A DNA stretch of 64,000 nt from Clostridia bacterium (GTDB lineage: Bacteria > Bacillota > Clostridia > Oscillospirales > Acutalibacteraceae). Every line of letters begins with the position of its first letter. The first letter of the stretch is position 1. Position numbers and translations under genes: made by a program. The stretch is from assembly GCA_900766585.1 (NCBI GenBank), contig CAAFVV010000014.1:1-64000 (forward strand), in the 5' to 3' direction. The notes below the pieces were generated by a model. The model was not told where the DNA came from. It saw only the letters and a list, made by a program, of their open reading frames with translations, and did no database searches. Below are positions 1-6,695 of the stretch, in pieces.

Positions 1-262
1 CGGAGACATCGGCAGCTTTCATCTGCGGTGCGTGTTCGTAGAGCCCGACATATTCCCTTACCGTAGAGATCTCATCCTGAATATCTGCAATTTTACTGCG
101 GTATTCATCGGATAGGTTTTGGTCGGCGTTGCTCAGGAATTGACCGTTGTATTTTATCCGGCAGAGGGGGATGCCGTCCGAGGACACCTCCAACCATCCG
201 TTGCCGTCCATCTTGGTGTCGTACCGAGCCTTGAGCCGTTTGGCTAATTCTTTCTGTAGCAT
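1..262 (-). CDS. Hypothetical protein, partial (mobile-element-like)
   Basis: The N-terminal 87 codons of an open frame that runs off the left edge of the window. It starts at an ATG preceded by a good AAAAGGAG site seven or so bases upstream and begins MLQKELAKRLKARYDTKMD. No stop lies inside the window. The composition is AT-richer and the codon use less GC-biased than the housekeeping genes further right. I do not recognise a function. The protein resembles, from memory, small cargo proteins of clostridial integrative elements, so this may be the edge of a mobile element next to the tRNA genes; that is inference. Confidence 0.6.
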   Translation of the reverse strand, partial: MLQKELAKRLKARYDTKMDGNGWLEVSSDGIPLCRIKYNGQFLSNADQNLSDEYRSKIADIQDEISTVREYVGLYEHAPQMKAADVS

Positions 263-282
263 ATTTGATTTCTCCTTTTTAG

Positions 283-325
283 GGTAATAAAAAAGGCAGA
301 TAGATTTTTGATTTCTATCTGCCTT
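283..325 (-). terminator. Hairpin with U-tract just upstream of the partial CDS
   Basis: A 12-bp perfect inverted repeat (arms 293-304 and 314-325, core AAGGCAGATAGA) is followed on the minus strand by a run of T and A at 291-283. This is a canonical intrinsic terminator. It sits only about 20 bases before the start codon of the minus-strand CDS, so it either ends an upstream leader transcript or acts as an attenuator in that gene's 5' region. Confidence 0.6.
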
Positions 326-431
326 GCGTATCATTATTCGGTTGTGTGAGAGTTCAAGACATCCAACAAAGGGAAAACATCATTTTTATATCTGTCAAAA
401 CGGTTCGCGGAAATTTTGCCGTATAAACGGT

Positions 432-458
432 GAAAACCCCGATAAAATCGGGGTTTTC
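432..458 (-). terminator. Terminator downstream of the tRNA pair
   Basis: A perfect 12-bp inverted repeat (arms 432-443 and 447-458, core CCCCGAT/ATCGGGG) reads into TTTTC on the minus strand, directly downstream of the tRNA-Trp gene. A second short stem (GGGCTAC/GTAGCCC, about 461-483) lies between it and the tRNA. It most likely ends the tRNA transcript. Confidence 0.75.
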
Positions 459-488
459 ACGGGCTACATCTATTTTGTAGCCCTTTTA

Positions 489-564
489 TGGCAGGGGCAG
501 AAGGGCTCGAACCCTCGGCACGCGGTTTTGGAGACCGCTGCTCTACCAACTGAGCTATGCCCCT
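489..564 (-). tRNA. tRNA-Trp (CCA anticodon)
   Basis: The minus strand folds as a full cloverleaf: acceptor AGGGGCA/TGCCCCT, D-arm AGCTCAGTTGGTAGAGC, anticodon loop CTCCAAA with anticodon CCA, T-arm GGGTTCGAGCCC, discriminator G and an encoded 3' CCA at 491-489. It decodes UGG. It is the second gene in a two-tRNA transcript with the CAU tRNA upstream. Confidence 0.95.
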
Positions 565-609
565 ATATGTAGCGGCGGCACCGGACATTGACCCCGAGCC
601 ACCGCTTTG

Positions 610-686
610 TGGTGGGCCTTCAGGGACTCGAACCCGGGACCGACCGGTTATGAGCCGGTGGCTCTGACCAACTGAGCTAAAGGCCC
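610..686 (-). tRNA. tRNA with CAU anticodon (Met or Ile2)
   Basis: The minus strand has acceptor GGGCCTT/AAGGCCC, a D-arm, anticodon loop CTCATAA (anticodon CAU), T-arm GGGTTCGAGTCCC, discriminator A and an encoded CCA. It lacks initiator-type features, so it is either elongator tRNA-Met or the tRNA-Ile2 whose C34 is changed to lysidine; the GGCTCATAACC arm resembles Bacillus Ile2. Sequence alone does not settle this for me. Confidence 0.92.
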
Positions 687-721
687 GTATTTCCGCAGAC
701 AAGGCAAACGGAACAGTCACT

Positions 722-749
722 ATTATACTATACTTTTCCGGTTTGTCAA
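722..749 (-). promoter_or_regulatory. Promoter of the tRNA pair
   Basis: Minus-strand TTGACA (749-744) and TATAAT (727-722) with a 16-bp spacer, about 30 bases upstream of the CAU tRNA. This is a consensus sigma-A promoter. Confidence 0.85.
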
Positions 750-829
750 GCCCCAAAGCCGCATTTCTGTGCCGTTACGGCGAAAAAATTACGTCCCGTC
801 CGCTCCGGATGGGGGAGGGGACGGCGGTA

Positions 830-1237
830 TTATCGGCGGGTCAAATATTGCTCGGCTTTCTTTAATACCTCGCGGTCGGAGTCATGGGTCAGCCGCGCAC
901 ATGCCTTGGTATAGGGAAAAAAGTCTGCATCCGCCACCTCTTCCTTCTGGCAGACAAGCGGTGAATCATCCGCTTCCGCCAGAAAGAAGACAACTTCCTT
1001 TTGCTGTCCGGTACAGGGAGAATAGGCGATTGTCTCGCGAAATCCCGGAATAAACGCCGGGCAAAGTCCGGTTTCCTCAGCAATCTCCCGTACGGCGGTC
1101 TCGTGTTCGGATTCATCTGCTTCCACATGCCCCTTGCACAGGGTGTAATGTCCCTGCGTGCTGTGCAGGATCAGATAGCGGCGCTCACCGCCGTATCGGC
1201 GAAACAGCACGGCGCCGCAGCTTTTTTCCCGGATCAT
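830..1237 (-). CDS. Nudix hydrolase (bis-nucleoside tetraphosphatase-like)
   Basis: A 135-residue protein with one Nudix domain. The Nudix box is intact: GHVEADESEHETAVREIAEE at about residues 36-55 matches GX5EX7REUXEEXGU. The N-terminus (REKSCGAVLFRR, then ILHSTQGHYTLCKGHV) resembles the small Ap4A-hydrolase group, so cleavage of diadenosine polyphosphates or a related nucleotide is likely, though substrates cannot be read from sequence. Its ATG overlaps the stop of the YbaK-like gene in an ATGA junction, making it the last gene of a tightly coupled minus-strand operon. Confidence 0.88.
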   Translation of the reverse strand: MIREKSCGAVLFRRYGGERRYLILHSTQGHYTLCKGHVEADESEHETAVREIAEETGLCPAFIPGFRETIAYSPCTGQQKEVVFFLAEADDSPLVCQKEEVADADFFPYTKACARLTHDSDREVLKKAEQYLTRR

Positions 1238-1788
1238 AGTGTTTCCTCCTCAGCAGTCAGCCGCACCGGTGTGACGGTGTGGCCGGTATCGGGTACAATA
1301 ATCTCCCAGACTGCCCGGGCGGGCAGCCGGAGACTGCCGGTGTTGCGGCAGGGGTGGCACCCGATCCATTCATCCCGAAGCAGATCCTCGTCCACCAAAA
1401 GGCGTACTTCTCCGGCGGTGTCGTTTGCCAGCCCCAGCACGCTGACAGAGCCGGGCGTCACGCCGAGCAGCCGCTGCATATCCTCTGCCGAGGCAAAGGA
1501 CAGGCGCGCACTGTTGATCTGGGCGGAGAGCTGTTTTGTGCGAAACGGCTTGTCGCCAGGCATCATCAGCAGATAAAAGGCGGTTTTCTGTCGGTTACAG
1601 AGAAACAGGTTTTTGCAAATCCGCACCTGCAGGGCGTCGCCGATGGCTTGACACTGCTCCATCGTGTCAGCCGGCTCGTGTTCGACGCGCTGATAGGGGA
1701 TGTGCAGGCGCTCCAGCAGGCGGTAGGCTTTTTGTTCGGCTTCCGAATAGGCAGACAGATCCTCCGGTGCGCCGGCATATACGGTCAT
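1234..1788 (-). CDS. YbaK/prolyl-tRNA editing domain protein
   Basis: A 184-residue protein resembling the stand-alone aminoacyl-tRNA editing family (YbaK/ProX, PrdX-like). These deacylases clear wrongly charged tRNAs such as Ala- or Cys-tRNA-Pro. Supporting segments are VEHEPADTMEQC, the basic CKNLFLCNRQK (position of the family's conserved lysine), FRTKQLSAQINSARLSFAS and the LLGVTPGSVSVLGL loop. The start ATG overlaps the upstream stop (ATGA) and its own stop overlaps the Nudix start, so translation is coupled on both sides. The length suits the PrdX type. Confidence 0.85.
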   Translation of the reverse strand: MTVYAGAPEDLSAYSEAEQKAYRLLERLHIPYQRVEHEPADTMEQCQAIGDALQVRICKNLFLCNRQKTAFYLLMMPGDKPFRTKQLSAQINSARLSFASAEDMQRLLGVTPGSVSVLGLANDTAGEVRLLVDEDLLRDEWIGCHPCRNTGSLRLPARAVWEIIVPDTGHTVTPVRLTAEEETL

Positions 1789-2099
1789 ACAGATTGCCCC
1801 TTTCCGATCAAAAGGGCGTTGGCGGCGGCAATGCGCATTGGTACGCCCTGTGAGGCGGCGGCCTTTTCTAACATAGCGGTCAGCTCCTGCCTGCGGCTGT
1901 TCAGCAGATTGACAGCGAGCTTTTCCTTTGTCTCCGTCGGGAGACGGCGCAGCACCGCCATGGCGGCATCGCGGCTTCCGCCCAGCAGCATGGCGAGCGG
2001 ATTCCCCGTAGCTTTAAGCTGAGCAATCAGCTCGGGCAGAAACCGCTCGGCAAGCTGCTCAAAGGCAATATCGGTCAGTGTCAGCTCCAGCTTTATCAT
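1785..2099 (-). CDS. Hypothetical protein, 104 aa
   Basis: I do not recognise a family. The chosen ATG (MIKLELTLTD) has AGGAAG eight bases upstream; a GTG three codons earlier is possible but too close to that site. The protein is predicted helical and soluble, with no signal peptide or membrane segment. A central GNPLAMLLGGSRDAAMAVLRR could be a helix-turn-helix-like or oligomerising helix pair. It lies between the small Cys-rich gene and the YbaK gene and overlaps the latter by 4 bases, so it is a genuine operon member. Confidence 0.7.
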   Translation of the reverse strand: MIKLELTLTDIAFEQLAERFLPELIAQLKATGNPLAMLLGGSRDAAMAVLRRLPTETKEKLAVNLLNSRRQELTAMLEKAAASQGVPMRIAAANALLIGKGQSV

Positions 2100-2111
2100 G
2101 ACATCCACTTC

Positions 2112-2297
2112 CTAATTCTGTTTTTCCACCAGCTTGTATTCGTCATAGAAACGGAAGAACGGGCAGCGGGCGCCCTGCTCCTGCGAACGGATTCGCGCTT
2201 CATCATCCTCGTCGATGGCGCAGGCGGCATCGCAGACGGTCTCGCCCCATTCTTCGTCATAGACGCAAAAGGCGCAGTGTTCACAGTCGTCCCTCAT
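2112..2297 (-). CDS. Small Cys-rich protein (DUF6472-like)
   Basis: A 61-residue acidic protein starting MRDDCEHCAFCVYDEEWGET, with five Cys (CEHC, a third Cys, VCDAAC) and a later RCPFF. The pattern suggests a small metal-binding knuckle. It resembles what I recall as DUF6472; function is unknown. The start codon has AAAGGAGG eight bases upstream, and the gene overlaps the 3' end of the AraC-type gene by 17 bases, implying translational coupling. Confidence 0.75.
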   Translation of the reverse strand: MRDDCEHCAFCVYDEEWGETVCDAACAIDEDDEARIRSQEQGARCPFFRFYDEYKLVEKQN

Positions 2298-3081
2298 AGA
2301 GAACGCCTCCTTTTTGCCGGTATTCCCGCGGGGAAACGGCAGTGTGATCCCGAAAAACGCGGTTGAATGTGCGCGGAGAAGCAAAACCGACCCGATTGCT
2401 GATTTCGGTGACGGGCAGATCCGTCTCGACCAGCAGCTTGCCCGCCTCGTTGACCCGCAGCAAATTGACATATTCATGGAATCCGATGCCCAATCGCTTG
2501 CGGAACAGATGTGAAATATAGTATTTCCCCACGCAGACCTCTGCCGCCACCCGCTCCAGAGACAGATCGTCATCCAAATGCTCCATGCAGTAATTCAGCA
2601 GACTGCGCAGCACGTCGCTTTCATTTTCCTGTGTGGGCAGCAGTGTCATATGCGGAAGCAGCAGCCCGAGGACGACCTGCCAGTATCCCTTGCGGATACC
2701 GGAGGCATAGGGGCCGGAGGCGGATTCGATCCGGTGCAGCAGATCAGGAAGCTCTGCCGGTACGTTTTCGGCGGGAATACGGTTGGAAAGCGGGGTGTTC
2801 TGACGGAGCAGTGTCTTGTATTCGCCGCTCATGGACAGCGGGACGATCAGGATCATGCCGTCTTCATCCAGCGAGTCATGCGAAAAGGAATGTATCTGAT
2901 TGGGAAAGGTGAGGAAGACATCCCCTGCGCCGATATGGTAGGCATGTGCACCGGCACACGCTTTTACCGAGCCGCAGCGTATCCAGATCAATTCCAGATC
3001 CGGATGAAAGTGTGGGCGGCAGGTCAGTATGCGGCGCGGCTCGACATACAGGACATCAGCGCGGGATTCAAAAGCGATCAC
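2281..3081 (-). CDS. AraC-family transcriptional regulator
   Basis: A 266-residue regulator with an N-terminal cupin-like sensing domain (about 1-150: PHFHPDLELIWI, then VFLTFPNQIHSF) and a C-terminal double helix-turn-helix (about 165-258: LERVAAEVCVGKYYISHLFR, then EISNRVGFASPRTFNRVFR, the AraC signature). The GTG start is chosen because GGGAGG lies seven bases upstream; the upstream ATG lies before the ribosome site. It heads the operon with the small Cys protein, unknown, YbaK and Nudix genes and may control it in response to an unidentified small ligand. Confidence 0.93.
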   Translation of the reverse strand: MIAFESRADVLYVEPRRILTCRPHFHPDLELIWIRCGSVKACAGAHAYHIGAGDVFLTFPNQIHSFSHDSLDEDGMILIVPLSMSGEYKTLLRQNTPLSNRIPAENVPAELPDLLHRIESASGPYASGIRKGYWQVVLGLLLPHMTLLPTQENESDVLRSLLNYCMEHLDDDLSLERVAAEVCVGKYYISHLFRKRLGIGFHEYVNLLRVNEAGKLLVETDLPVTEISNRVGFASPRTFNRVFRDHTAVSPREYRQKGGVLYEGRL

Positions 3082-3135
3082 AAATATTCCTCCCTGCAAC
3101 AATTTTTGTCCCGTTACGCGGGTTTCTCAGGGGGT

Positions 3136-3164
3136 ATTTTAGCACAATTCGTCCGATAATACAA
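3136..3164 (-). promoter_or_regulatory. Probable promoter of the AraC operon
   Basis: Minus-strand TTGTAT (3164-3159) and TAAAAT (3141-3136) with a 17-bp spacer, upstream of the AraC-type start. The -35 is weak, as expected of a regulated promoter. Confidence 0.5.
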
Positions 3165-3204
3165 GTGCTTTCTCCGTATCCTTTCGGCAAAGGGACACGC
3201 CGTT

Positions 3205-3894
3205 TTACTGTGCGGCGCTTTGTCTGACCTTTCTTTGCTGCCAGCGGATAAAGCCATAGATATCGTTGAGCAAAAAAGCGGTAAAGCATACGGCGACCGA
3301 AACGTAACGCCTGTCGGAAAGTGCGGCAAGTGTCCAAAGCAAAATGAGAACAAGATCGTTGGCGGCATACGCCAGATTAAAATACGGGCTTCGGCGGAAG
3401 GTCAGATAGACAGCGAGAAAGCTGGTTGTAACGGATATGGTGCTCGGAAGCAGATTGGCGGTGTGAAAATAACGCAGGATAAAATAGAATACCGCCGTCA
3501 CTGCTGCCGCCGCAGCGCTCATCCCGGCAGCCTCGGCCCGGGTAATGCCGTTGATCTGCACTTCTGAGCGGTTGCCCTGATAGGGGTGCCGGAGCCAGGC
3601 AATCAGAGAAAATATCGCCATGGGCATTGTCATGCCGAGATAGGTGAGCATTTCGCCGTAATAGGCAAATGTGTAGGAAATGATGCCGTAGAGCAGACTG
3701 AACACGATCATCAGTGCCTGTCCGATCGGATTGCCTTTGGCGTTGATCAGAATAGAGGTCACGCCGATCAGTGACGCGGCAAGGGTGAGTCCGCCGTTTC
3801 CGCCGAAAAGACAGAAAGAGACGATGATCAGTATGACGGAAAATCCCCATAGTGCCCATTCGCCCTTTGAAAAATAGCCCAGCAGTTTTTTTAT
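3205..3894 (-). CDS. PnuC-family transporter
   Basis: A membrane protein of about 229 residues with seven or so hydrophobic segments, resembling PnuC-type transporters of nicotinamide riboside or related vitamins. Family-like stretches are LINAKGNPIGQALMIVFSLL, YGEMLTYLGMTMPMAIFSL and AANDLVLILLW. The start is unusual. The only good Shine-Dalgarno (CGGAGG, about 3905-3900) is followed six bases later by ATA; no ATG, GTG or TTG lies at a proper distance. The nearest in-frame ATG/GTG codons lie inside or beside the leader terminator. I therefore place the start at ATA, with moderate doubt. Substrate is not determined. Confidence 0.75.
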   Translation of the reverse strand: MKKLLGYFSKGEWALWGFSVILIIVSFCLFGGNGGLTLAASLIGVTSILINAKGNPIGQALMIVFSLLYGIISYTFAYYGEMLTYLGMTMPMAIFSLIAWLRHPYQGNRSEVQINGITRAEAAGMSAAAAAVTAVFYFILRYFHTANLLPSTISVTTSFLAVYLTFRRSPYFNLAYAANDLVLILLWTLAALSDRRYVSVAVCFTAFLLNDIYGFIRWQQRKVRQSAAQ

Positions 3895-3916
3895 GATGAA
3901 CCTCCGAAATAGAAAA

Positions 3917-3969
3917 TAAAAAAACACCCGCAGGCACATCTTCAAAGACCTAACGATGTGCTACGGGTG
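3917..3969 (-). terminator. Leader terminator upstream of the pnuC-like gene
   Basis: Arms at 3925-3940 and 3955-3969 (outer CACCCG/CGGGTG, inner GCACATC/GATGTGC) form a long stem, followed on the minus strand by seven T. It lies between the promoter and the transporter's ribosome site, so it is an attenuator, not a gene-end terminator. Confidence 0.75.
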
Positions 3970-4012
3970 CCAACGGCACCGCTCTGCCCGGTGGCAGATA
4001 TTAAATTTACCG
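3925..4012 (-). promoter_or_regulatory. Structured leader, candidate riboswitch/attenuator
   Basis: From the predicted transcription start (about 4010) to the terminator are roughly 85 bases containing overlapping stems: CACCG/CGGTG around 3974-3990, GGTGCC/GGCACC at about 3967-3981, and the terminator stem whose 5' arm shares CACCC with the second hairpin. This mutually exclusive layout is typical of ligand-sensing leaders. I do not match it to a named riboswitch class. Confidence 0.5.
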
Positions 4013-4016
4013 TATC

Positions 4017-4045
4017 ACTATACCATGGACGAGTGCGGTTGTCAA
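4017..4045 (-). promoter_or_regulatory. Promoter of the pnuC-like gene
   Basis: Minus-strand TTGACA (4045-4040) and TATAGT (4022-4017) with a 17-bp spacer. A strong promoter in front of the attenuated leader. Confidence 0.8.
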
Positions 4046-4116
4046 TGCTTTTCTGCTGCCGTTTTGCCGTATAAGGGAAAATTGCGGGGCCGGCAGCAAA
4101 AAAATGAAAAAAGCGC

Positions 4117-4145
4117 TTGACATTGATAAAAAGATGTGGTATAGT
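4117..4145 (+). promoter_or_regulatory. Promoter of tRNA-Ala
   Basis: TTGACA (4117-4122) and TATAGT (4140-4145), 17-bp spacer, 29 bases upstream of the tRNA. An 8-bp-arm inverted repeat (TGTTGTCG A CGACAACA, 4152-4168) sits in the short leader between the promoter and the mature tRNA. Confidence 0.85.
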
Positions 4146-4174
4146 ATCTATTGTTGTCGACGACAACACTGTTT

Positions 4175-4250
<76 letters not shown>

Positions 4251-4252
4251 AC

Positions 4253-4304
4253 AAAACCCGCGAGGTTCTGCCTTTTGTGACAGAGCTTCGCGGGTTTTAT
4301 TTTT
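4253..4304 (+). terminator. Terminator of tRNA-Ala
   Basis: Inverted repeat with outer arms AAAACCCGCGA / TCGCGGGTTTT (about 4253-4263 and 4288-4298) followed by ATTTTT. It starts three bases after the tRNA. Confidence 0.85.
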
Positions 4305-4369
4305 GCTTTTTCGCGATAAAAACTGTGCTGCCGATCACACGGCGGAATACATAAAGGGAGGACCCGGCA

Positions 4370-5098
4370 ATGAAAAAGCGGATTGCGCTGCTTTTGGCGG
4401 CAGTGCTGTGTGTAAGCCTTGCGGCTTGCGGTGAAAAGGACGGGAAGACCGGTACCGACGGGTCGCAGGAGCTGTCTGCCGCTCCTGCTGCTTCTGCCGC
4501 TTCCGTGCAGGACGCGAACGGAACGGGCGATAAAGCGCAGACGAAGCAGACCGTTGAGGTCACGCTGGATAATTGGCAGGAGTATTTCGAAATTAACCAA
4601 TACTTAAGCCTTAAGTATTATCCCAACGATTTTAACGAACCGACGGATAATAAACACTGTTGGCTTTTTGTCGTACTTGAGTTAAAGGAGAAATATTCCG
4701 ACTACAGCGCACCCGGTGTTACCGTTCAGTATGATGTGGATTATTTCCCCAGTGATATTGTCTATCATTTGGAGAATTTCTCATTTCGGCTTACGGACTG
4801 CGTTTCTCATCCGGAGGCAAGCGTGGAGGAAAGCGATTTTGTGCGAAACGCGACTACCAAATTTGATGTTTCCCGAGCTGTCACGATATGCCATCACAGG
4901 ATCGTTGACGGCAAGGTTGTAAAAGATGAGATCGAGTATAATAACGAAGAAAAAGGGTGGACCGAAGAACCCCGGTTTGGGGTATGCCTTGGCGCTGGCA
5001 GAATCGATGAAAACGAGGGCGGAACGGGATATATTGGGAAATGCCCCACCAATATTCGGATCACCCGGATCGAGGGCGCGTTAAAATACGACGCTTAA
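4370..5098 (+). CDS. Lipoprotein 1 of a tandem array
   Basis: A 242-residue secreted lipoprotein. The signal peptide MKKRIALLLAAVLCVSLAAC ends in a lipobox with Cys-20. A Ser/Ala/Thr-rich linker (about 24-60) leads to a folded domain with TLDNWQEYFEINQYL, KYSDYSAPGVTVQYDVDY, YHLENFSFRLTDCVSHPEA and a final TRIEGALKYDA. No family is recognised. It is closely similar to the lipoprotein at 5860-6624 and less so to that at 6696-7466, so the cluster arose by duplication. GGGAGG lies eight or nine bases upstream of the ATG. Confidence 0.85.
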   Translation: MKKRIALLLAAVLCVSLAACGEKDGKTGTDGSQELSAAPAASAASVQDANGTGDKAQTKQTVEVTLDNWQEYFEINQYLSLKYYPNDFNEPTDNKHCWLFVVLELKEKYSDYSAPGVTVQYDVDYFPSDIVYHLENFSFRLTDCVSHPEASVEESDFVRNATTKFDVSRAVTICHHRIVDGKVVKDEIEYNNEEKGWTEEPRFGVCLGAGRIDENEGGTGYIGKCPTNIRITRIEGALKYDA

Positions 5099-5100
5099 AT

Positions 5101-5132
5101 ACCGGGAGCGGGGCATGCGTCCCGTGACACGA
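5101..5132 (+). repeat. Intergenic repeat copy 1 of the lipoprotein array
   Basis: GGGAGCGGGGCATGCGTCCC followed by GTGACACG. Near-identical blocks follow the second and third lipoprotein genes, and a shortened form (GGGAGCGGGGCGTAAGTCCC) follows the fourth. GCGGGG/TCCCG can form a short stem. Confidence 0.75.
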
Positions 5133-5150
5133 TAAAGGGAGGAACTGACA

Positions 5151-5759
5151 GTGAAAAAATGGATCACGCTGCTTTTGGCGGCGGTATTGTGTTTCAGTCT
5201 TGCGGCTTGCGGCGAAAAGGACGATAATAATAAGTCAGAGGCGGGGCAGACAGGCAGCTTTGACGGGTCAGAAACAGAACAGACAGGTGATATAGACGAC
5301 AGCTCAACAGAATCAGCCGAACCTATTGTAACAAAAGAGGATATGGATGGGTTTTGGATTACAAGCAATGGTTATTATATCATGTTTGACGGGGATAACA
5401 TTTATTCCATTGAATCTGTGGAGGGTTATACAGATATGAAATCCGGCGTGGTTTACTCCTTTAAGGATGCATCCGGAAATGAGCTTAACGGTGTATGGGT
5501 AGACTATGGCTATTCCATCGAAGGGAATAAACTGTCATTTAACACAACCTATGGTGAAGAAACTTTCGTTTATGAAATCGTGAAGAAGGACGACACACTC
5601 TCTTTGAAGTTTATAAAAAGAGAACGTGAGGGTGCATGTCCGGACCCGGTATTGCCGGCAGTGATGATCGCCGATCTGACAAAGGCGTACGATTTGAACA
5701 AACAGCCTCTTTTAGACGCTTCTGAGCTGGAGGCTCTTTTGCCGCAAACAGGGGAATGA
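5151..5759 (+). CDS. Lipoprotein 2 of the array (divergent domain)
   Basis: A 202-residue lipoprotein starting at GTG (GGGAGG upstream). The signal peptide is almost the same as its neighbour's (KKWITLLLAAVLCFSLAAC, lipidated Cys at 20), and so is the following GEKD, but the mature domain is unrelated: an acidic linker (about 24-62) then a small beta-rich domain (MDGFWITSNGYYIMFDGDNI, YSFKDASGNELNGVWVDYGY, LSFNTTYGEETFVYEI). It looks like a lipocalin-like or DUF-type small beta barrel, but I do not recognise it. The pairing of a conserved leader with a new domain suggests cassette shuffling. Confidence 0.8.
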   Translation: MKKWITLLLAAVLCFSLAACGEKDDNNKSEAGQTGSFDGSETEQTGDIDDSSTESAEPIVTKEDMDGFWITSNGYYIMFDGDNIYSIESVEGYTDMKSGVVYSFKDASGNELNGVWVDYGYSIEGNKLSFNTTYGEETFVYEIVKKDDTLSLKFIKREREGACPDPVLPAVMIADLTKAYDLNKQPLLDASELEALLPQTGE

Positions 5760-5792
5760 GCGACAGGACTATTTTGAAATCAGGCACAAGCA

Positions 5793-5859
5793 AAGGGGCG
5801 GGGCACGCGTTCCGTGACACGGATCACACGAATACATAAATGAAAGAGGTAAAAAGACA
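5793..5859 (+). repeat. Intergenic repeat copy 2
   Basis: Contains GGGGCGGGGCACGCGTTCCG, TGACACGGAT and CACACGAATACATAAATGAA before the next start. The block is nearly identical to 6627-6695, so the spacer duplicated together with the gene. Confidence 0.75.
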
Positions 5860-6624
5860 ATGAAAAGAGTATTTACCCTTCTTTTGGCGGCAGCCATGTG
5901 CTTCTCTCTCGGCGCCTGTGCCGGAAGCGGCGAACTTGAAAAGTACAAGAAGTATGAAGCGCTGTTTGATTATATGGAAGCAGAGGATTACGAAGGCGCG
6001 CTTGCGGAGATCACCAGAATGAGCGAAAAGAGTAAAGACACCGGTACGCCGGAGACTTCACAGCAGAAAGAAGCAAAATCGGCAGAGATCGAGATCACGC
6101 CGGAGAACTGGCAGGAGTATTTTGAGCTCAAACAGTATTTAAGTGTTTACTACGAAGCAAATGCATTTAATGAAGCAACACGCAGGAGCCTTACACTTAT
6201 GACGATCCTTAAGCCCAAAGAGGAATATTCCGACTACAACCCTCTTGGGATTACTTTTCAGTACGATGTGGATTATTCCCCCCGTGATGTTGTCTATCAT
6301 TTGGAGGATTTCTCATTTGAATTGACGAACTGTGTTTCTCATCCGGAAGCAACCGTTGAGGAACGTAATTTTGTGCGAAACAAGACTGCTCAGTTTGCGC
6401 TTGAATATGGCACGTCGATACTCCGTTTCAGGATCGTTGACAGCAAAGTTGTACATGACTATATTCAATATACCAACGCCGAACGCGGCGAAAAAGGGCG
6501 ATTCGGCGTTGGCATTGACAGCGGTAGGATCGAAGAAAACGAGGACGGAACCGGGTTTGTTCAGTATTGTCCCGCAAACTTTCAAATTACTTGGATCGAG
6601 GGCACGTTAAAATACGACGCCTGA
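5860..6624 (+). CDS. Lipoprotein 3 of the array
   Basis: A 254-residue lipoprotein: signal peptide MKRVFTLLLAAAMCFSLGAC with lipobox Cys-20, then a predicted helical segment (about 25-60: KYKKYEALFDYMEAEDYEGA, tetratricopeptide-like) and the array domain (ENWQEYFELKQYLSVYY, EEYSDYNPLGITFQYDVDY, YHLEDFSFELTNCVSHPEA, WIEGTLKYDA). The domain is clearly homologous to lipoprotein 1, while the helical N-terminal part is shared with lipoprotein 4. Function unknown; it is presumably anchored to the outer face of the cell membrane. Confidence 0.85.
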   Translation: MKRVFTLLLAAAMCFSLGACAGSGELEKYKKYEALFDYMEAEDYEGALAEITRMSEKSKDTGTPETSQQKEAKSAEIEITPENWQEYFELKQYLSVYYEANAFNEATRRSLTLMTILKPKEEYSDYNPLGITFQYDVDYSPRDVVYHLEDFSFELTNCVSHPEATVEERNFVRNKTAQFALEYGTSILRFRIVDSKVVHDYIQYTNAERGEKGRFGVGIDSGRIEENEDGTGFVQYCPANFQITWIEGTLKYDA

Positions 6625-6626
6625 AT

Positions 6627-6695
6627 ACCGGGAGCGGGGTGCGTGTCCCGTGACACGGATTACACGAATACATAAATGAAAGAAGAAAAAAGACA
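6627..6695 (+). repeat. Intergenic repeat copy 3
   Basis: GGGAGCGGGGTGCGTGTCCC, GTGACACGGATTACACGAAT and ACATAAATGAA upstream of the fourth lipoprotein start. The block closely matches copy 2, which marks the unit of duplication as gene plus upstream spacer. Confidence 0.75.
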
